Origin: Polymyxa betae
Taxonomy: Eukaryota; Endomyxa; Phytomyxea; Plasmodiophorida; Plasmodiophoridae
DNA length: 64,000 nucleotides
Assembly (NCBI GenBank): GCA_003693705.1
Contig: RBZT01000632.1
Coordinates: 8,437 to 72,436 of the forward strand
Direction of reading: 5' to 3'
Every line of letters begins with the position of its first letter. The first letter of the stretch is position 1. Below, piece after piece: positions 40,859-53,291 of this stretch. A program made the translations under genes and the position numbers. The notes under the pieces were generated by a model. The model made no database searches and was not told where the DNA came from. It saw only the letters and a list, made by a program, of their open reading frames with translations.

Positions 40859-41558
40859 AAAAAGAGTAAAAGTCTAAAAGGCTGAAGTTTAAGACAATGA
40901 AAAGTCTGGTTTTTTCGTGTACGAACGGCAGACAAGCAAAGTCGTGGAAAAAATTAATTAATGAGTCGGAAAGTCCAATAGGCGAACCTGATAATGGTCA
41001 CATCTTCTTCTATGGACATGACCCTGTACAGCCTGATCCCCATTGGTATAATGATCGGCCAACGAGGCTATCTCTCCCATAAACATCACACTCCCGGTCG
41101 AATCGCTTCACCGTCCAAGCCGTCGCTGGTCGTATATGACGATCAAAGCCTAGTTTCGAAGCGTACGGCGGATTCGACCTGGTCGTTGCGAAGTGCAAAC
41201 AGTTGTTGATCCAGCGCTCTTAGTGTGTGAAATGAACGCAATATAGCGTAACATTTCTCATCGTCTTCGTGCTCGCTTAAAGTGACGCCACGCTCATCCT
41301 TCAAATACATCGTCTCTCATTCTTTCAATATCACTGTTTGCCTTGTATTTCTTACTCCGACGTCCATTGAATTCTATGGGTTTCATTCATTCGAAGTTTA
41401 AGAGCAGCTCGTGAGCATTCGGTGAGCGTAGTACCAAAACCTCACAATCCCCCAAAGTTTCTGGCGGCTCAAGTTTTAGATAAAAGCAACTTATTGATGC
41501 CCCAGCAGCATCGAACATCCAGATGTCAATGCAATGTTTTTAATGAATAGATAGAAGA
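40859..41558. other. Gap between chromatin regulator and COQ8
   Basis: May include 5' exons of the ELM2 protein: a minus-strand segment near 41220-41150 reads ALDQQLFALRNDQVESAVRF, possibly coding. From 41230 to 41558 nothing was recognised. Confidence 0.35.
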
Positions 41559-43790
41559 TCAGAAAGCTGACGATTTGACATTATCGATGTCATATTGTTG
41601 AACGATTGTCTCCAGGGATGTTCGGCACGCGATTTGGGCACCAAGTTTGATACAAGCGAGATAGAATCCGGAAAGCTGCAAAACAGAGCTCAATGAGGCA
41701 TTTCAAATGGTGCTGTTAAAAAAGCTTACCTTGCGATGCAAGGCGTAGGCCTCAATCGGGGGTGGCGTCAGCCGATGTTCAACCATGACCTTAGCTAAGT
41801 TAGAGAGACGAGCAGGAACCGATGACAAAGCGAAATTGTAGCTGAATCAAACGTTAGGAGCGGTAAAATTTTCAAGAAAGATCTAGATACGTCTCAGTGC
41901 GGAATGGCTCTCCAACGACAAAAGCGCTTTCGACATGAGCATCAAGCATGAGCTTGGACTCTTGGCCTAACAGATCATCAATTCTTACCTCTTTAAAATC
42001 ACAAATTAAGAATAAAAAATTCACCTGTTAAAAATCCCAGAGCGATCGAGTGTTTGATAACAGCATCTCGATCCATGTTGGCGCAAGCCCAAACCATTGA
42101 CAAATAGTGTCGGATGAAGCCCTCATCGTATTGCGAACAGGAACCGAAATCCAATAAGTATATAACGTCAAGATGGGGATTGTAGCTGATTGAAGGAAGA
42201 ATGAGAACACCACCAAATACAGCATTCTCCGTTTACAGGAAGTTAGCCCAGTTCGGGTCGGTCTGCATAAATCGAAACTTAAACAGCTCGTGCAAGCACA
42301 ATCGCAGCAAACGCTCAGCGATTGCAATGCGGCGTTCAAGCGACATCGTTTTGACGTGATCCAACTCGACTCCATTGACAAACTCTAACAAAAAAATGAG
42401 CGAAACATTGTGAATGAGAAGATCACGCGCGCAAACCCGAAGTTAGAATTCGCTTTGACGACAATTCATCGTAGACCTTCGGAATGTAAAAATCGTGATC
42501 TTGGATCAATAGTTCTTTGAATCGTTTCTGATTTGCAGCCTCTATCGTATAGTCACATTCGCGAGATAGTTCGTCATGTGCCACTTTCAGCAACTGATCC
42601 ATATAAAGACCTTCAAAAATAGTGGGCACACGCAATAGGCAGTAGAAGAATGGCAAACCTTTCGGGAAGACATTTGTGTATTGAAGAATTCGCTTCACAT
42701 TGAGAAGATCACTCTTAATAGAGGTAGCAACGCCTACAAAACAATCTGTATACGAAGGATAACGTGGATAAACACAGACCTGGATATTGCACTTTCATTG
42801 CGACCTGCTCTCCCGTCTTCAAAGTGACCCGATGAACTTGCCCAATAGAGGCTGCCGCTACTGGCGTATAATCGAAAGAGCCAAGTTTAGATTCCCAATC
42901 TGACTGAATCAGCGGAGGCAATCTGCAATGAGAAAAGCGAACCTTCTCCCAGGTCCTCCCTCAGAACCGATAGCAATTGACCTCTTGGCATCATATTTGC
43001 AGACGAACGCACTCGATCCAGGATTTTCTGAGGCCATCGTCAAAACAAAGTTCCGAAATTGTTAAAATAACAGTGCCTGGAAGTCAGGAGGAACTAAACT
43101 TTCGTCCTGAATGCTCAGCATTTGGCCCAACTTTAAAGCTGCGCCTCTCATACGGCACAGCCCTGCGGTTAACCGCTCTGCATTTGCGGCTGTGAGGAAA
43201 GGGGAGCCTAAACTATCAATTGAGAGAGCCGGCAGCGAATCCGTTGAGCCAAAGTGCTCACAGCAAAACGATAGAGCAAACGTTTGAAAATAAACTGATT
43301 GCAAAAATCGATATGAAGACCTTGAGCAGGCTTCGCCTCGGGAGATAATGGCGAAACAATTCGTCGAGCAGCTTCCGAGACGGCGCCCATGGCTAATGAC
43401 ATCGATAAACCGCCAAACTGCAATATCCTTTCAACAGGGCTGGATGGAACACGATTCTCGACCAGCGGATCGCTCGATGACGATCGCGTCAGCTTCTGCA
43501 GGTCGTTCTCTCCAAAGACATCGGGAAATCTTCAGACAACAGACAAAGATTCAACTTTCGATCATTCTTCACCATCGTCATACAAAAAAGTTTTATTAAA
43601 CTTACTGAGGACGGGATAGAGGTTGGGGCGTTTGATCGCTTTCAGGAGCTGGATCAGAAGATGGCCCTCGTGGAACGGATGTGGTGATCTTCTGCAAAGC
43701 CGACTTTGTACAATGTTCCCAGACTTCGCTGGCGACCAGAGCGGCGCCGGACGCCACTTTTAGAGTCGATTGCAAAGGACTCGGCTTCAT
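41559..43790 (-). CDS. COQ8: COQ8/ADCK atypical kinase
   Basis: UbiB-family atypical kinase/ATPase supporting coenzyme Q biosynthesis at the mitochondrial inner membrane. The ATG at 43790 gives [20 protein letters not shown]. The next exon has [20 protein letters not shown], like the conserved ADCK3/4 'VP.SR..R..QFGGL'. Then comes the family-defining KxGQ motif ([16 protein letters not shown]) and the Ala-rich loop [10 protein letters not shown], which replaces the usual glycine loop. Catalytic Lys is in [10 protein letters not shown]. Further along are [44 protein letters not shown] (catalytic Asp and Asn) and [15 protein letters not shown]. It ends [13 protein letters not shown]-like ([17 protein letters not shown]) with TGA at 41559. 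About nine short introns. All key motifs intact. Confidence 0.92.
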
Positions 43791-43929
43791 AGCAAAGAAT
43801 GGCGAGCTACAGAGCCAAACCCACCAATACAATTGTGCGGAGAGGATCGCAATCAACCGGTCGCAACAGAGAGACAAATTTTGTGTAGGTTCAGGTAGCA
43901 TTCAGGTACCAGTGATTTCAACAGCTTCG

Positions 43930-44600
43930 CTAAGCGTTTGTTAAATTCATCGCTAAGATAGTTCTACAAAGGATCAAGCCAGTGCGAACTCGAGCCGTAA
44001 ATGAGGCCAACATAGCGATCAAGAACCGCTCGAATAACCATCTCGAAATCAGCAATGTATCACAGCCTAGTGCCACGACAAGTCTTAGTTGGTTATTGTA
44101 AGACGGCTTCTGCAAGAACCACGTAATGATCAAGACTGTTGGTCTTAGCTTGCATCAACATGACAAATGTAGAATATCGCTGACCTGTACTACAATTCTT
44201 CCGGAAATCGAGAAAACGAAGGCATAGTCGAGCTTCGGTAGCAATCGAAAGTGATGGTTTGCCCCAATTTGTTGTTGAATCCGTCTTTCAATAGTCACTT
44301 CATCTGAGTAAGGAGGACGAGGGCAGACAAGGAACAGCAATGAAGTGCTCGGCAGGGCTGAGAGAGAAACCTGTTCTGAAAAAAATTGATCGTATTGGGA
44401 GACAGCTTACTGCCAAACAAAATTGTCAAAGATACTCGTTGATAATCTGGGATTAATCCATATTGCAGCGATTTACAGGTGGTCTCCCACCAAGAGGTTG
44501 TTGAGGCGATTGCAAGTTCTGAGGGCGATTGCGGTTGTTGTTGAAGATGCTTTATAATGTTTCCGACTCAGCGTCAATAAAATTACAGGAAAACGTCATG
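43930..44600 (-). CDS. Unrecognised protein, multi-exon
   Basis: Family not recognised. Exons visible on the minus strand: about 44580-44410 (ELAIASTTSWWETTCKSLQY, then PDYQRVSLTILFG at a GTAAGC donor); about 44376-44180 (SLSALPSTSLLFLVCPRPP, TIERRIQQQIGANHHFRLLP, DYAFVFSISGRIVV); then smaller pieces with SLDHYVVLAEAVLQ and SRWLFERFLIAMLASF, stop at 43930. The look is of a compact globular alpha/beta protein of about 200 aa. A subunit of a large complex such as Mediator is possible, but no motif decides this. Confidence 0.4.
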
Positions 44601-44868
44601 GGAGGAAAGTCGCCAGATGCGACAATAGAAAACGTATAAACGACAGTTTCAAATACTAGCAGTCTTTAACTCTCGTTGAAAACAAGTGATCGATCTTTGC
44701 CTATAATAGAGGGAGTGAAGAATGGGCGCGAAACTCATTGCGCTCTTGCCCAATCTTCGTCCGTCTTCATCGACTTCGCCCAATGGCAGTCATTGTCCCA
44801 GGGCGTACACGTAGATCTTCACCGATTAATGACGAGTCTGCCTACAAGTGCCCACGAATCGATCCGTA

Positions 44869-47480
44869 ATGATTAGACAACGACTTATAATCGAGTCTGA
44901 ATTTTTGCCCAGTCCAAAACGCGGTCGTAAAAGTAGTCGTCATGCACGAAGATCCAGTGCAGATGATGCTGGTTTGGTCGCCAGACGCATCGCTAGTGAA
45001 ACTATCGATGCTGCTTTGACCTGCCTGGAGCAGCTTCTGCAAGAGATCCCGGCCGATGTGGCTTTTCGGTTTGCCGAATACGCCTGGATGTTTGCCACCT
45101 GTTCCTGCCGCCTTCCACCGCCATTCAATGAGAGAACGAAAGCTTCAGCTTTCCGCCTTTTGTCATTATGGCAGCATGTAAGCCATCAAGCCGTTTTATC
45201 CGACTCTTATAGTGAGCTTCCTTCCAGTACAGGCAGCGTACTTCTGACACGTATCTTGAAGACCTCTATGCTTTTAAGACTTTCTCAATCGTTGGATTTG
45301 AATCCGATGTTGAGTTTCAAGCGCATAGCAACGTTTACAAGCGCTGGAGAGCGTATTTGTCTATGAGTCTTATCAGATGGTTTATTTAGTTTCGATAGGC
45401 GCCCCCATCCTGAGCTTCTCGATGAAGACGATACGAGATACGGCCGCTGGGATCGCTTCCTTGAGAACGCTCTGGATGTTTGGGCAACTCAAGGCCTTAA
45501 ACCTGACGATGATGGGCGCATTTGGTCCTATATCAAACGTTGGGAAAGTCGCCTGTACCAGGTACGACTTTTGCCAAAGCGTTCAGCTCATTACTCTCTG
45601 TCATTCCCCCGAGATAGCTTTCTTAGCTATTCTATAGGCTGTATACGACATGCGCCCTCGATTGGCACAAGAAAATTTTCCGCTTAATCACTCTTTGTCG
45701 CTTGTTCAAGCGCTCTCCTATTTCGTGCTCATATTGACCGAATACGGAACCAAAATGGCTTCACCCGAACACGCCGACTACATCAGTAAGCGATATTATC
45801 AGGCGCTTAATCGAGTGGCGTCATTGTACGTAGTGTAGCTGCCTATGTCGATGATCTAAGTACTTAGTTGATAGATACGAGGTTGATGTTTCGCTCGATA
45901 ATAATAATTGGCTGGATAGATCACTGCCGATTATGCAGCTGGTATTCGCATCTTACCTGCTGCAAAAGCCGGTGCGCCTTTTATCTCGGTTCTTCGCTTT
46001 ATGCTCTTATATCAAAATTCTAGTTGAATCCGTCGCTCGAGCAAGCGCTGAATGAGGCGCTGACGTCGGGCGTCCCCGTCCCAGGCTTGTTCCACCATCC
46101 AGATGAATGGACGTACTTTGCTCGGCTCGACCGGGTTTATTGCTGCATCCTCGCTATGGCTTGCTGGTCCGGGCTGATCCTACCGGCAGAAACGTCGCCC
46201 TGTTTGTTGGCCCATCTCAACAGCAATCGCAATACGGTTTGTTGTCAATGTCCAAAAGCCCCCTAAAAACCTTCACTGAGCTTATTCAGCATCGTAACAC
46301 TCCTGAGCCCACCGGCACCGGACGATCATCATCCAGAGCAGCACGACGCTCATCTGGTTGCAAGTAAGCATCGTTGTGGATTTGCTCAACTTGAAATTAT
46401 TTACTGTTTTCGAAGACTGCCGTCATCCACTGAGAGTAAAGCCGCCGTTGATGCTCTCGTTCGGACTAAAGGTCCGGTCCAGGAAAAGAAAGTCTTCGCC
46501 CAAAACAATGACTTTTCTATCCATACTGCTGTTGCCAGCCACGAATCTGTTCAGAGCGGTGAAAGCTCCAACAAGGTCAGCATTGTTCAGGACAACGATT
46601 CCGCTCCCAGCAACGATTTTGTTGTTCAGAACGATCTCGACTTCGACAAAGACGCCATCCTGAGTCACGATAACGACTTTCAGGGCAATGATTCTGTACA
46701 GAATCACGACGCTGCTCTCAGGGATAACGTGATTCAAAACAATGATGCCGCTCTCAATCAAGAAGCTGTAGTCAACAACAAGGCTGAACCTGCCGTCGAT
46801 AACGATCCTTATCAGAAGCAGCGTCTATTTTATCGTGATCGGTCTTTGATGCCAGCGCGGCGAATCTCGAGGTTCGCCTTCACGTCCTTCGATCACGTTC
46901 CGATGGTGGGCACAAGATATCAAGTTGCAATCTCTTAATTCGATTTAGGAATATGACGCTCGTTGTCAAAATGGGATCGTCGTGCTTCCTGGATTGCTTC
47001 GGGACTTCATAGCAAGCAATGAAGTTTACGGTTTGTGACGTCCTTATCTCATAAGCAGCTCGCATTAAACTGGCTAATTAGGCCGCATCGTTGGCAATTG
47101 TGAGAGACTGTCTCAGGGTTTTACTGTATGGCTATCGAACAAACAGAACATTGAACCAGCCGATTGTCAGCGTTGTTCTTAATCCTTGATTCTCGATATT
47201 AACGTGCTATTGCTAGCTATGTATCGTTCCGATACTTGGGACGACGTTTTACTTTACAGAGGAATTCATGAGTATATTCTCCCGCTGCTAATATCGAAAT
47301 TGGGCCCGCTTGCCATGGTCAAGGATGCCAACGGAAATGAGCTGAGAACGGTTCGCGTTTGTATGCGATCCAAAGGTGCGGAAGGTGGATTTCTGTTTGT
47401 GCCATCGTTGACGTATCGATGTCAGGCGAATCCGACCACAGACACAGAGATATGGGATTCTACGAGGAGAATCTGCCGCA
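44869..47480 (+). CDS. Large unrecognised protein with Asn/Asp/Gln-rich repeats
   Basis: At least six exons on the plus strand. Part 1 (44869-45360) begins MIRQRLIIESEFLPSPKRGR, with a basic stretch and then a helical region (FRFAEYAWMFATCSCRLPPP). Part 2 (45390-45840) has RYGRWDRFLENALDVWATQG and KRWESRLYQ, then AVYDMRPRLAQENFPLNHSL and SYFVLILTEYGTKMASPEHA. Part 3 (46020-46360) has HPRYGLLVRADPTGRNVALF. Part 4 (46380-46915) is a low-complexity run of QNND/QNDxA units from about 46495 to 46785, then RISRFAFTSFDHVPMVGTRY. Further exons at 46945-47160 (GIVVLPGLLRDFIASNEVYG) and 47217 onward (SDTWDDVLLYRGIHEYILPL). It may be one gene or two. No family recognised. Joins are approximate. Confidence 0.4.
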
Positions 47481-48844
47481 GTTGAACGGCATCGCCTACC
47501 GGCTATATACCGTCTGGATGTTGCTATCCAATAATACTTCCAGGTCGGAATCGTTTCAATTCGCCCAATCATGCATTGCGCAATTCGATTTATTGTTCGT
47601 TGTCAGGTCGCCGTTGACATTTATAGACGGCTCCGGTTGCTCGCATGATGGCCCAAGTAATGGTGGAGATGTTGTCGTTTACAGTAGCTGCATTCAGCTT
47701 GAGGTCGGCGATGTTTTCTGATATCGGCTTGATGGTTATGTTGGTTTCAGGCGCGTCCGGTTCCGGACGGACGATGGGTCTCTGTCGATTTCGGCATCTT
47801 AGTTAAAGATAAATCGTATTGAACTCTTGGTCGGTGATATCCGTGCTTGGAAAATTTGTTGCTAATTTGGATTTAGGTTGAAGGAATTACTTTAAATATC
47901 AATTATTAATATAGGTGTTTGCAGTTATATATTAATGATCCTCACTTAATAACTCGTGCCGCTATATGCAAGGGCTATCCTATCGTTTCCAGGCGCTGCT
48001 TTTGCAATGGCGCTTGAGCGGTTCCGGTTTTGCTATTACGCCAAGTTGGGAATTGCCTTGTACTGAAATGTTTTGGCGATTATCACTCGCTGTCCACGTC
48101 TTTCACCATCTTCACAATGCGGAACACTCCAATCGTGAACTTCTCGCAGTCTGTTTACGCCAATCTGTACGATTCAGTTCTTGCTCGCTGTACCAGCGAC
48201 ATTAGTACCTCTCGCACACTATTTCTACTTCAAAGGCTGATGTCATGGTCTTTCACTGTTAGCCAGCGCGTCCTAAGCAGCAAACTGAACCTGTTCGGGG
48301 TGATTTTCTGTATGTAAGTCCAAGCGGTATCAAGAGAGCCACATCAGGACTATGCCTGCTGTTTTGCCACCTTGAATATGTAGTGCCTTCGAACCTCTGT
48401 AAGAGGGCTCAGTTGATGGTAAGGTTTCGTTTGCTCCGGGCATCTAACAGCAACGCCAAAATTGAACGTTTCAAGGTTTAATAGTTGCGGCTGAGGTCGA
48501 GATCCATCAAGTATACATACTGGACCAGTGCAAGCTAGTTCGCACCTGTTGAATCTTCGTTCTAACGAAATGAAGTGTTTCACAACAAACACTGGAAAGC
48601 AGGACGCAGATGATCATCGCTCTGGCAAGTGTTCCATCCGTGATCTCTGGTTATATCGTTGTTGTACCACTGCGAGAGCAAGGAAAACCATGCAGCCAAC
48701 GTTTTAGATTCAGACAATACGATTTGGTATCAATTGTACCGAAGATTCGATCGAGCAAAGCTCGCGCTCAGCGATTCAAAATCTCGGAGAGCCACGCGCA
48801 GCAACATTTATTGCCAAATATCGTTGTCGTCTTCAGAAGCCGAT
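47481..48844. other. Poorly resolved stretch
   Basis: A plus-strand segment at 48030-48317 (contains FTIFTMRNTPIVNFSQSVYA and SDISTSRTLFLLQRLMSW) looks exon-like but could not be attached to a start, stop or family. 47700-47960 is AT-rich and 48320-48840 has no supported coding. Confidence 0.3.
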
Positions 48845-49438
48845 ATGAACGACAGGGCGAACAACCCGTTCGACTTGATCTCGCAGGAGATCGGCATAAG
48901 CCTGCCGTCTAGTATGTTGCGTTTAATTTGCAGGCTGTTGCTGAAAGAATAACGTCATTCAGCGATAGGCTTTGGTGTACAACATCCATATGGCTTCACA
49001 CGAGCTCCTAATGTAGTGCCTATGGATATGATCCCAGATTTACCACCGATGCCAATGCCACATAATGGAGGCATTCACCAGATCATCCATGGATCTGTGC
49101 CTAAAAGGGGAAAATCGGGTCAGACTAGGAAAGGCGATATGGAGCGTATCGAGAAGAGGCGAAAGAGGGAGCGTGAAGCTGCTGCCCGATCTCGCCAAAG
49201 AAAAATGGAGTTAATTAACACGTTGGAAGCTAAAGTAGCGATGATGAAAGACGAGATTCAGCAGCTGAAACTGCAAGTAATTCGGTTAGGCGGTGTCCCT
49301 GAAACCGGGACCGCCGGGCTCGATTTCAACAATGCCGATATGAAGAAAATCAAGACGATACATATTCAGGAAGACGCCGACCAGCAGATGAGCAGCAGCA
49401 ATTCGTCGCCGATCTCGCAGGCAAAATCTCGTAAATAG
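48845..49438 (+). CDS. bZIP transcription factor
   Basis: ATG 48845 opens a short exon (MNDRANNPFDLISQEIGISL) ending near a GTATG donor at 48911. A second exon from about 48969 gives FGVQHPYGFTRAP and a Met/Pro-rich stretch. Then comes the basic region EKRRKREREAAARSRQRK, with the bZIP signature N-x7-R/K changed so that the usual invariant Asn is Glu or Arg-shifted (EREAAARSRQRK in place of NREAAxxSRxRK). A leucine zipper follows, with heptad Leu/Met/Val (LINTLEAKVAMMKDEIQQLK). The tail is Ser-rich, stop TAG at 49438. Short for the family (about 180 aa). Probably a dimeric DNA-binding regulator; the altered Asn may change or weaken site recognition. Confidence 0.85.
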
Positions 49439-49950
49439 ACCCCTGCAGAGGATGGGAGCTCCATTGTATCTGATTTACAATAAACTGAAACCTGATACAT
49501 ACAGCACAACTGTCGTGTAATGTTACCTCCAGCTTGGCGGTTTCAAGATTCGAGAACCACCTGTAAGAGATTCGGGTCAAATCAGGCAACTCTATTCCCC
49601 ATATTTTGCCATTTTTTATAAAACCTCCTCGCATCGAATGCCACTTAGAAATGCAGTCTCACTCAAATCTTCAACATCTACTGATGCAAGCTTCCATATC
49701 TCTGCAAACCTAATCATACCACATCTCTTCTGACCTCATTGAAATGAAAGTTGATTGTTACAGACAGCGGCCTCCTCCATAGTCAGAGCTCCCGCTCATT
49801 TCAATGTTCATTTATCTTCATATCAACACCAGCGTCTATAATGACGATTTGATTTCGGCGGGGTGGGCGGCACAACCTATTTCTAGATTTCGGAAAATAA
49901 TTCAGCGCATCTCTAATCAGAGCTGATGTGTGTCGTTCGGTTTGGTTCGC
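49439..49950. other. Intergenic, bZIP to FAN1
   Basis: About 510 bp without supported coding; upstream exons of FAN1 (for example a UBZ finger) were looked for and not found. Confidence 0.4.
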
Positions 49951-52947
49951 ATGAAGCGATATGAACGGATGAAGAGGCGGCAGGAGCAATTGAAAGTGGA
50001 AAGGGAGCGCGCTGAACAGGAGGACAATGAGAAATATGATTGCGATGAGGCCATCCGAATAAGATCGCGGGTGGTAGGCATTCGCCACCGTAAATCCCAA
50101 GTCACTTCCATATTTGTTGAGAAAGCTTGGTCTCTGTTTCCCATAAAAGTCCAGCGTAAATTCGACAATCAGCTAGATCCAAATGCGATAGCTGTTTTTG
50201 TCGATCGCAATGTTGAGGACATTAGGGATGCCGATATCGAAGAAGGTCGTCTCCTGCCCTATACTGAATCGTTCCATTCTCTTAGATTCTTATGCTATGC
50301 AGATTTGTTGGGATATCTTCCAGCATCGTTCTGTATGCTGCTGTCCCCGCGCTTGGATTTAAAAAAGCTTCATATCCAGTCTGCGAAATTACTGGAATTT
50401 GACTCGAGCTTGAAGGTCAGATCATCTCTTGATTGTCTGGTTTCAGACTGTGATTCTTTGTAGACTGTTCCTTCGAGTTTGGACATCTCACTTGAGATCT
50501 GTGGCGATTTGTCAGATAATGCTCGCTTAGCTTTAGAAGAAGCTGCTCTTGGGGACCTCAGCAGGCAGCATTTCACTCAAGTGCTCAAAAAAGCTCAAAA
50601 TCGGTTTGTTTCTACGGATCTAATTACTGAAGAAGAGCTTCAATCAGCTTCGCTTTACATCTCTTTGCCATTTCAAGGTCAATCCTTGTACATCAAGTTG
50701 TTACAGCGGAAGTCGTCGTGGTTCATTTACTCGGAAGAAATAGACAGATCTGCACTAGGTCAGTGTCTTAAAACGTAGAAGCTGAAATTTTTACGATGCT
50801 TCAGATCCGCTATTGGAGAGATCATCTATGATTGAAGACAAAACTATCCCTTTAGACCAACGACGAGAAATTCTAACGTCGTTACTGTCATCCTTGACAG
50901 CTGCTGAGCTTAGAGCTCTTTATAAACGCTGCGTCAATAACTCCAATGGAAAAGGAGATAAATCTGTACGGTGATGAAACTTAATTCTACGACTCAAATG
51001 AACTGATGCAATGCAGGAGATTTTGAACAAGCTGATGCGCTATTTGTTCTGCCAGCGTTGTATTGATGGATCGCCGTATTTCACCAGTCCTTTATTTGTT
51101 AAAAATTTTCGTGAATGCTGCTCAAAACGTTGCCGGCTATCCTCAACGCATCTGCAAGCGCTGTTCCGCGTCTATCGCTTAGAGACTCTTAACTTCGATT
51201 CTGATTTGTTATCTGTACGTTCTGGCTGGAACGAATCTCAATTGCTCTCATTTTGACCGCAGATGGAAAGAATATCGAATTTAAAGCTGGTCAAATTCGT
51301 GCCGACGTCCTTATCTTCTGTTACTCCTTTTTCGTGTCGCCAGCAATTTTTGTAATTTACATCTTGTTTATTCACATAGTTGAATTGTAATATTGGCATT
51401 ATAGGGAACTGGAGTCGGCACTTGAGCTGTTGTCAACATGTGAAGCTTCCTTAAATGATAAACATTACGCATCTGCTGCTAAATTCCTTCCAGTAGTTCG
51501 ATCAAAGTTGACTGCTATTGTAAGATCCCTATAATCTGTGACCAATATCCTTTCATGTTCCTCAGGAAGAGATAAACGCCCCTACATTTTGGCTTCAGTT
51601 CCATCCTGCCACAATTTATTGTTCAGCGATGTACCTCTCAGTTAAGGCACTACAAAAAATGCAGCAATATGAAGACGCTGTTAATGAATTCATGTTCCTG
51701 TTAAATGATGTTCCGGTACGTCATTTCAAATTCCGTTTTGCCTATCTAAAGCTAGTCTTCAGTCGCTCCTATTAACAGGAAGGCGTCGCGGGAAATGCTG
51801 GGCTCGCCTGCTGCTCATTTTAGACGTACATTTGAAACAGCGAGAATTGGCCTTGTCTCTTTGCCAAATTGCACTCTGCGATTGCACTGTTGATTCCGGT
51901 GCAAAGATTGCTTTACAGGATCGCGCTCTTCGCTTGTTGAAGCGTGAGAGTGAGCTCGAACTGCCCACTTATTTAGCTGCTGTTTCCCTTCCTACAGATG
52001 TTCCGTCAGAAACCATTGTTGGGCGACCTCTTAACAGTAAGACAGCTGAGAGATCGCGATTCTTTGGTTATGATGATGAAGTGGTTTCTGTTGAGGAGCT
52101 AGGTAATATGAATGTTTAATTATAAGTAATGGAGAGTAACATTCCTGTTCGTAGCGCTTCAGTATTTTGCAAAAGATGGCTGGCAAGGCTTCCATGACGA
52201 AGGTATTCAGAACCCTGGTTGCAATCGAAAGTTAGCACCTGATAGATGCTGTCTAGGATGTCTAATACGTACTCTCTTTGGACTGATTATGTGGGATATC
52301 ATCTGGCGCCAAGACATTCCAAGCGTATTCATGGCTTCGTATCAGGATGCGCCTCTTGATCTCGGTACCATCCAATTCTATGTGGTACGCAAAGACGACA
52401 TTGAGAATCGCCTTCAAGACATTCAGGGTAATAACGGTTGCTATGTCAGTTATGCATCTTCTGGTTCTCTGCCTATCCGTTTCGCTGCTCTTCCGTGCTC
52501 AGTTGACTAATGTCGATGCTAGGTAACATGGATTTTGAGGCTGAATTGACTGAAGTGTGGATTCATCACGCTGGAGAATGCTGTCGCGGTGTAGCTTGGA
52601 ATCGGTGGACTCTCGAGCAATTGGTTCTTCTTTGCGCTTGCATAAATCGGGCTTCGCTGGCTGCTGTTTTCCGACTCCTTGCTATGAATTATTCGGCTTG
52701 GACTGGGGGGTTGCCTGATCTTGCAATTTATCATCCAGAGCGAAAGCAGTTCCGATTGGTCGAAGTCAAGGTACTTCCCGGCTTAAAACACGTTTTGGAT
52801 GAAAATGAAAAACGTCTTCAGGGTCCCAATGATAGGCTCTCAGATCAGCAGAGGGCATGGCTCACAAGGTTACATAGATTCGGATTCGATTCGTCTGTTC
52901 TGAAGGTAAAGCCTCCTGATAAGAAGGCCAAAAAACGTACAACATAG
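49951..52947 (+). CDS. FAN1: FAN1 structure-specific nuclease with N-terminal HIRAN domain
   Basis: FAN1 is a 5'-flap endonuclease and exonuclease for interstrand-crosslink repair. ATG 49951 gives a basic coiled stretch, and then a HIRAN domain (SRVVGIRHRKSQ, FDNQLDPNAIAVFVDRN, LGYLPASFCMLLSP), a DNA-end-binding module. The FAN1 body follows: LEEAALGDLSRQ, a SAP/winged-helix-like region (LSSLTAAELRALYKRC), LMRYLFCQRCIDGSPY, and a TPR region (ALELLSTCEASL). The C-terminal nuclease has YFAKDGWQGFHDEG, WDIIWRQDIPSVF, YQDAPLDLGTIQFY. Its VRR-NUC core is AWNRWTLEQLVLLCA, GGLPDLAIYHP, LVEVKVLPG (PD-(D/E)xK Asp, Glu, Lys present) and GPNDRLSDQQRAWL. Stop at 52947. About ten introns of about 50 nt. 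No UBZ zinc finger, as in plant FAN1. Confidence 0.9.
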
Positions 52948-53291
52948 AAACCGTTTCTGTCAAGATTTCCGAATCGGAATCCATTTCCGATGTTGTTTTC
53001 GTCAATGGATACTATTGCAAATCGACACCTCGTTGTCATGACCTACCGTGATATACATTGATCATTGACAATATTTCACCGAGCTAGGCCGATTGACAAG
53101 TTTGTTGCTTATCATGTAATCTGACTCGACCAATGTTGCCTGAAGCAGTCCCCAAGTTAATGCTCTTTGTCGATGGGCACCAATAAATCATGGGCCTAAA
53201 CACACATTTTGTCTGATTCGGCAATGAAAATGTTGGAAAAATGAATGGATATGCCATTATGGAACGTTCATCGAATAAATAAATAATTATA
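52948..53291. other. Convergent gap, FAN1 / LMBR1-like
   Basis: About 340 bp between two converging stop codons; AT-rich (for example AAATAAATAAATAATTATATT near 53275). No other feature. Confidence 0.45.
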
